Below, one piece after another: positions 41,976 to 45,379 of a DNA stretch of 45,379 bases (positions are counted from its first letter, which is position 1; each line of letters opens with the position of its first letter). Location of the stretch: contig JALXFN010000116.1 in the NCBI GenBank assembly GCA_027068975.1, forward strand, positions 1 through 45,379, written 5' to 3'. This stretch comes from Campylobacteraceae bacterium. Lineage in GTDB: Bacteria > Campylobacterota > Campylobacteria > Campylobacterales > Sulfurovaceae. The translations under genes were made by a program, and so were the position numbers. The notes under the pieces were generated by a model. The model was not told where the DNA came from, did no database searches, and saw only the letters and a list, made by a program, of their open reading frames with translations.

Positions 41976-42499
41976 GGTGTTATGCTCTCTTTAGATAATA
42001 GCTCTAATGATACATTCATATCATCCATAATAATATCCAAGATATCACTATAAATAGTTTCAGGATGTGCCATTACATGTGTAACTATAGGTTGAAATAT
42101 AACAAAACTACTAAAAGCAAAAAAGAGAAAAATAGTACCACCTATCAAAAGGGACTTTTTAATATTGTTAATATGTTTCATTTTTAATGAATAGATAAAA
42201 AGCATAAAAAAAGCCAACCCCCAATAAGAACTTATAAGGAAAACTCCTGCCATAAATTGATAGTAGTGACCATATTTATCTAAAAAAGAGAGTATAAAAA
42301 GAAACAAAGGCATAATCAATAAAAATGAATAGAGTAGATTTTTATACGCCAATCTCTCTTTGTCCTGATGAAAAAGTTTTACAAAATCAAAAAGTTGAGG
42401 TACTCCCAAAAGAGCAAAAATAAATAGAACTCCTGCTATAATAAGGAACCATATAATAGCCCCTAGCATAACCATAAGTAGCAGTATTAATTCACCCAT
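41972..42499 (-). CDS. Multi-pass membrane protein of unknown function
   Basis: 175 residues with four hydrophobic segments and short polar loops; not recognised. It is coupled to the downstream amidase by ATGA and lies 30 bp after another small membrane protein. GAGG precedes the ATG. Part of its 3' coding region recurs, diverged, at 44047-44136. Confidence 0.55.
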   Translation of the reverse strand: MGELILLLMVMLGAIIWFLIIAGVLFIFALLGVPQLFDFVKLFHQDKERLAYKNLLYSFLLIMPLFLFILSFLDKYGHYYQFMAGVFLISSYWGLAFFMLFIYSLKMKHINNIKKSLLIGGTIFLFFAFSSFVIFQPIVTHVMAHPETIYSDILDIIMDDMNVSLELLSKESITP

Positions 42500-42529
42500 C
42501 TTCGCCTCTTCAATTTAAATTCTTCCTCT

Positions 42530-43096
42530 TTAGCTATATACATTGTCATCATAAACTCGAACTCCAAAAAACATTAAGCTCAAGAGTTCAAAAAATGCTC
42601 TTATAATGAAAAATCCTGAGACAAAAAGAAAACCTAAATGTCCAATAAAGGCAATAATTGCAAAAAATCTATTTTTAACTTTATTAAAAAGTGAGGCAAA
42701 TCCAAAAACAAGACCAAAATAAAGACTACTACCCATTATAAGAAAAGCTAAAATTTTAAGCCATGGATGAAGAGTAGAGATAAATAGAAACAAGAATAGA
42801 ACCATAAAACCGTTAAAGACTAATAAAATAAAAGAGATTATACTTAGAAAAGAGTAAGTCTCAAATATCTTGTAAAAAATAATATTTTTAGTGCAATTTT
42901 GAATTTTTAAGATGATAACATCATAATTTTTTTCAATCATTGTCATACCCAAATAAAGTAGACTAACCATACCCATAAGTATTAAAAAAAGTGGTTGAAA
43001 AATACTCAATAAGAGCAAACCTATAATAGCGAATAATAGGCTATATCTAATAACTATTATTGCAATTTGTAGTTCTGATTTATTTTTGAATATCAT
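42530..43096 (-). CDS. Multi-pass membrane protein of unknown function
   Basis: 188 residues with four or five hydrophobic segments and no recognised motif. GGAG lies before the ATG. Probably in one transcript with the membrane protein and amidase downstream. A 25-bp stretch of its 3' part (42616-42640) recurs exactly at 44139-44163. Confidence 0.55.
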   Translation of the reverse strand: MIFKNKSELQIAIIVIRYSLLFAIIGLLLLSIFQPLFLILMGMVSLLYLGMTMIEKNYDVIILKIQNCTKNIIFYKIFETYSFLSIISFILLVFNGFMVLFLFLFISTLHPWLKILAFLIMGSSLYFGLVFGFASLFNKVKNRFFAIIAFIGHLGFLFVSGFFIIRAFFELLSLMFFGVRVYDDNVYS

Positions 43097-43131
43097 AATA
43101 GTTTCTCCATTTGTTAAAATTGTCGTTTTTA

Positions 43132-43242
43132 TTATAGCTTACCTACTGAACGGGTATTGCATCGTTGGTCTTTAGCGTATATCTTTTCTGCTGTGGGGCT
43201 ACGCCATTGGTTTTGGCTACAGATGAAGAGTAGGTTTTGCAT
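43132..43242 (-). pseudogene. 36-codon fragment of a low-molecular-weight phosphatase-like protein
   Basis: A minus-strand frame with a good ribosome site (AGAGGAA) encodes MQNLLFICSQNQWRSPTAEK and 16 more residues. CSQNQWRS is the CX5RS phosphate-binding loop of low-molecular-weight protein tyrosine phosphatases, and the following SPTAE is also typical, but the frame stops after 36 residues where the family has over 100. The general-acid Asp is absent. It is a truncated gene, or a small protein derived from one. Confidence 0.65.
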
Positions 43243-43267
43243 AGTTCTTTCCTCTAAAATTTAACTA

Positions 43268-43930
43268 CTATCTCCCCAAGCTCAAACTCTGTGTTGGGGT
43301 TACAAGCTTAGAGGCTAAAATACCTTTTGGTAAAACCACATCTACTTCACTTACTAACGTTGTGTTTGGGTGAACCTCTATCGGTTCTGAATTGGCTATT
43401 TTAAGTGGGTAACAGAGACCTTTTTCATCTTTTAGTAAAATCAGTTCATGCTTTATCATCTCTTGTAAATGAATGCTTTTTGAGCCACTATTTTTTACAG
43501 AAAAAACAATATGAACACCTGCATCTGCCTCTTTTTCTATCTTCTTCATGGAGATAATGGTAAAGCTTAATTTCTCTGCTTTTGCAATGCTCTCTTTTTC
43601 CCACTTGTTTTGAAAGTGGTCATAGGTTTTTCCAAACCCTTCTAAAATGGTAACCGTTCCAAAACTAATAGCCGAAGAGATTAAGTCTTGACCTTTATCT
43701 ATAACCATGTGTGTACCCTTTTTAGCCAAATGGTAAGAGGAGGTTAAGAGATGGTACCCTGAAACTGCTCCTAAAACAGCTATGATAGATAAATAGGTTG
43801 TAACAATGGGGGTCATTAAATCTATAGGCTCTTTTTTGTACCATTTATAAATAGCAAAGCCTACTAAAAGAGCAAAGCTTCCCCCTGCAATGCCCACGCC
43901 CAGAAGTGATAGTAAAAATTGTGTTGTCAT
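43268..43930 (-). CDS. Membrane protein with a C-terminal soluble domain, unknown function
   Basis: 220 residues. Two N-terminal membrane segments (about 6-28 and 40-60) precede a helical linker and a beta-rich C-terminal domain (VHIVFSVKNSGSKSIHLQEM) that recalls DUF4352-like sandwich domains. Function unknown. GAGGGA lies before the ATG. Its promoter holds the tandem 11-bp element, so it belongs to the same putative regulon as the LRR, macrodomain and RNA-repair-like genes. Confidence 0.6.
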   Translation of the reverse strand: MTTQFLLSLLGVGIAGGSFALLVGFAIYKWYKKEPIDLMTPIVTTYLSIIAVLGAVSGYHLLTSSYHLAKKGTHMVIDKGQDLISSAISFGTVTILEGFGKTYDHFQNKWEKESIAKAEKLSFTIISMKKIEKEADAGVHIVFSVKNSGSKSIHLQEMIKHELILLKDEKGLCYPLKIANSEPIEVHPNTTLVSEVDVVLPKGILASKLVTPTQSLSLGR

Positions 43931-43964
43931 ATTTTTCCCTCGTATAATTAAATTTAATACGTCT

Positions 43965-44009
43965 ATTATACTCTATAGCTTAAAAAAAGTTAATAAATAG
44001 TTGCTAATT
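43965..44009 (-). promoter_or_regulatory. Membrane-protein gene promoter with tandem element, copy 8
   Basis: The element at 43988-44009 (plus strand AGTTAATAAAT, AGTTGCTAATT) is 17 bp from a consensus minus-strand TATAAT at 43965-43970. Confidence 0.6.
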
Positions 44010-44046
44010 CTTTATGCTTATTTATGAAAGAAATTATATATCTCCC

Positions 44047-44163
44047 ATATCATTATAAATACTTTCAAGATATTCTAGTACATAGGTAACAATAGGTTTG
44101 AATGTAACAAAACCACTAAATGTGAAAAAGAGAAAATACTGAGACAAAAAGAAAACCTAAATG
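44047..44163 (-). pseudogene. Mosaic remnant of two membrane-protein genes
   Basis: 44047-44136 resembles 42041-42131 (3' part of the gene at 41972), and 44139-44163 is identical to 42616-42640 (part of the gene at 42530). The pieces are joined in an order not found in the intact genes, and no frame spans them. Confidence 0.65.
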
Positions 44164-44183
44164 ACTGAAAAATCAATCTCTCT

Positions 44184-44855
44184 TTATATATCCACCTTAT
44201 AGGTCTTAAACAACTTGTCCCACAAAACAGTATAGAAGCCTAAGTTATACGCTCCATTTTTATGGTGAATCGCATGAAAGAGATTGTTAGAAAAAAACTT
44301 TGGAATAGAGACTTTTGCTACATTAAGATGGGCTATCACACCCCAAAACCAATTGAGAAGTAAAAAGAGTACTACAGCGTAAATATTAAAATCATAGAGA
44401 CAAAATAGAAAGGTAAAAAGAAGCCCCAAGCCTATGGCTTCAAAAGGGTGCAACACATAAAGACTCAACTCATTAAACTCATGATGGGTATGATGTCTTT
44501 CATGTACCTTTTTTAAAAAGTCTATTCTATGTGCCGATAGATGAGCGACATACATAATAAAATCAACCACAACCAAAAGTAGAAATAAATCTGCGAATAA
44601 AGAACCAAACGAAAATGTATAGTCAAATTTTATAATATCCCAGTAAAAAAGTGCATAGCCAGGAATAGCCACTGCTATGTTTACAAAAAGAATAAACAAA
44701 CTTAGAGCAAAATCAAAGAGACTCTTTTTTTTAAGTTGTTGTTTGTTACTGCATCCCCAATAAGAAGAGAATAACAAGGTCAATAGGTAAAACAGAATAT
44801 TGACAACACTCAACAATATAAAAAAATAGTAGGGGTCTTTTAGTAACGGTATCAA
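44184..44855 (-). CDS. Fatty-acid-hydroxylase/sterol-desaturase superfamily membrane enzyme
   Basis: 223 residues with four hydrophobic segments and the three histidine clusters of the family: HLSAH, HERHHTHH and HAIHH (followed by NGAYNLGFYTVLWDKLF). These bind a di-iron centre that hydroxylates or desaturates lipids at the membrane. The substrate is not predictable. The start is TTG at 44855 (AGGA 7-8 nt upstream). It lies between the mosaic remnant and the truncated PDDEXK_9 gene, apparently as a single gene. Confidence 0.88.
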   Translation of the reverse strand: MIPLLKDPYYFFILLSVVNILFYLLTLLFSSYWGCSNKQQLKKKSLFDFALSLFILFVNIAVAIPGYALFYWDIIKFDYTFSFGSLFADLFLLLVVVDFIMYVAHLSAHRIDFLKKVHERHHTHHEFNELSLYVLHPFEAIGLGLLFTFLFCLYDFNIYAVVLFLLLNWFWGVIAHLNVAKVSIPKFFSNNLFHAIHHKNGAYNLGFYTVLWDKLFKTYKVDI

Positions 44856-44884
44856 ATTTATATCCTATTTTTTAACGCTTATAC

Positions 44885-45379
44885 CTACAACTCCAAAAAC
44901 TCAACCCCATCTTTAGAACCAATAAGTAAAAAACTTCTAAGCTTCGGAATGCTTTTAACCTTGTCAAGCTCTTTATAGCCCTCCACCTGTTTCATTCCCT
45001 CTTCTTTTATCTTCTCATAGCTATCTTTATCTTTTTTCCACTTTAACTCAAACAAGTAGTTATGTGGAACTTTCTCATCACGTCCTATGAGTAAAATATC
45101 AGGATACTTGTTGTTGAGTTCAGGTTGAGAGTCTATAAAGTAGAAACTTGCAAAACTTAAAAATGCTAGAGTAATAACCTGAAAATGTTTTTCTGAAAAA
45201 CCTTGATAGTCTCTGTTAGATAAAACCGTTATAACCTCATTTAACTGCTCTTTAAATGGCTCTATGTCTCCTAATAGCAGTTTGGTTACTATTTGAGAAA
45301 AGGAGTCATTTAATTTAAAGTCATTCCGTCGTTGTAGCTCAATTGCAAAGTAGTTAAAGTAGAGAATTTTAATTACATA
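44885..45379 (-). CDS. C-terminal part of a second PDDEXK_9 (DUF1703) protein, cut by the window edge
   Basis: 165 codons including the stop, open to the edge. The translation closely follows the C-terminus of the protein at 20720: NNKYPDILLIGRDEKVPHNY, FELKWKKDKDSYE and the last residues SKDGVEFLEL, so the nuclease-like D...ExK set is kept. The ATPase domain would lie beyond the window. Same orientation as the first copy, so the two are direct repeats bounding about 24 kb. Confidence 0.9.
   Translation of the reverse strand, partial: YVIKILYFNYFAIELQRRNDFKLNDSFSQIVTKLLLGDIEPFKEQLNEVITVLSNRDYQGFSEKHFQVITLAFLSFASFYFIDSQPELNNKYPDILLIGRDEKVPHNYLFELKWKKDKDSYEKIKEEGMKQVEGYKELDKVKSIPKLRSFLLIGSKDGVEFLEL

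Noticed and set aside
20649-44009. Tandem elements as integron attC sites of a cassette array
   Set aside because: Genes are all on one strand and separated by a shared element, but the element is a direct repeat, not an imperfect palindrome, and lacks paired RYYYAAC/GTTRRRY core sites. No integrase gene is in the window.
1-45379. Insertion sequences, transposases, phage structural genes or rRNA
   Set aside because: No protein with a transposase, integrase or phage signature and no rRNA-like sequence was seen; the rearrangements appear to come from homology between duplicated segments.

Overview
The window is AT-rich. Its promoters mostly have a good -10 box, T-rich upstream DNA and no clear -35. 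These traits and the gene content suggest a Campylobacterota (epsilonproteobacterial) chromosome, perhaps Sulfurimonas-, Sulfurovum- or Arcobacter-like. This is inference, because no ribosomal or housekeeping marker is present.

Region 1 (about 1-18 kb) is a cell-surface polysaccharide locus. It has an asparagine-synthetase-like amide ligase lacking the glutaminase cysteine, a cytosolic protein that seems to start at ATC, two AlgI-type MBOAT acyltransferases each followed by an SGNH-type partner, two Wzx flippases, an EpsG/Wzy-like polymerase and a CmoA-like methyltransferase. It also has two tandem secreted DUF285-repeat proteins with PPC domains and two tandem secreted proteins of unknown function. 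No glycosyltransferase lies in the window, so the sugar-assembling part must be elsewhere.

Region 2 (18.0-20.5 kb) holds a membrane protein, two odd tRNA-like genes with encoded CCA, and a zinc-ribbon/SDR fusion whose catalytic Tyr is replaced by Thr.

Region 3 (20.5-45.4 kb) is an accessory island with every gene on the minus strand. Six large P-loop ATPases punctuate it: three AAA_14/DUF4143, one ATPase_2/DUF234 and two PDDEXK_9 (DUF1703), the last cut by the window edge. Between them lie an LRR protein, an RNA-repair-like operon (DUF805-pseudopilin fusion, ParB-like protein, polynucleotide-kinase-like protein, Thg1-like 3'-5' polymerase), a PARG-type macrodomain, a dense run of small overlapping genes resembling a polyimmunity locus (SUKH, DUF4240, YwqG-like, CbrC), a peptidoglycan amidase, membrane proteins and a fatty-acid-hydroxylase-type enzyme. 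Fragments of duplicated genes show that the island has been reshuffled by recombination.

The most striking non-coding signal is a 22-bp element made of two tandem 11-bp repeats (minus strand ATTTACCAACT ATTTACTAACT). It occurs eight times in Region 3 and, as far as I can see, not in Region 1. In five copies it lies 17-18 bp upstream of a consensus -10 box, the geometry of a PhoB/OmpR-class activator site, so unrelated accessory genes may form one regulon. Separately, four of the ATPase genes have their own different inverted-repeat operator at the promoter, and each of these ATPases carries a winged-helix-like segment, which suggests autoregulation.
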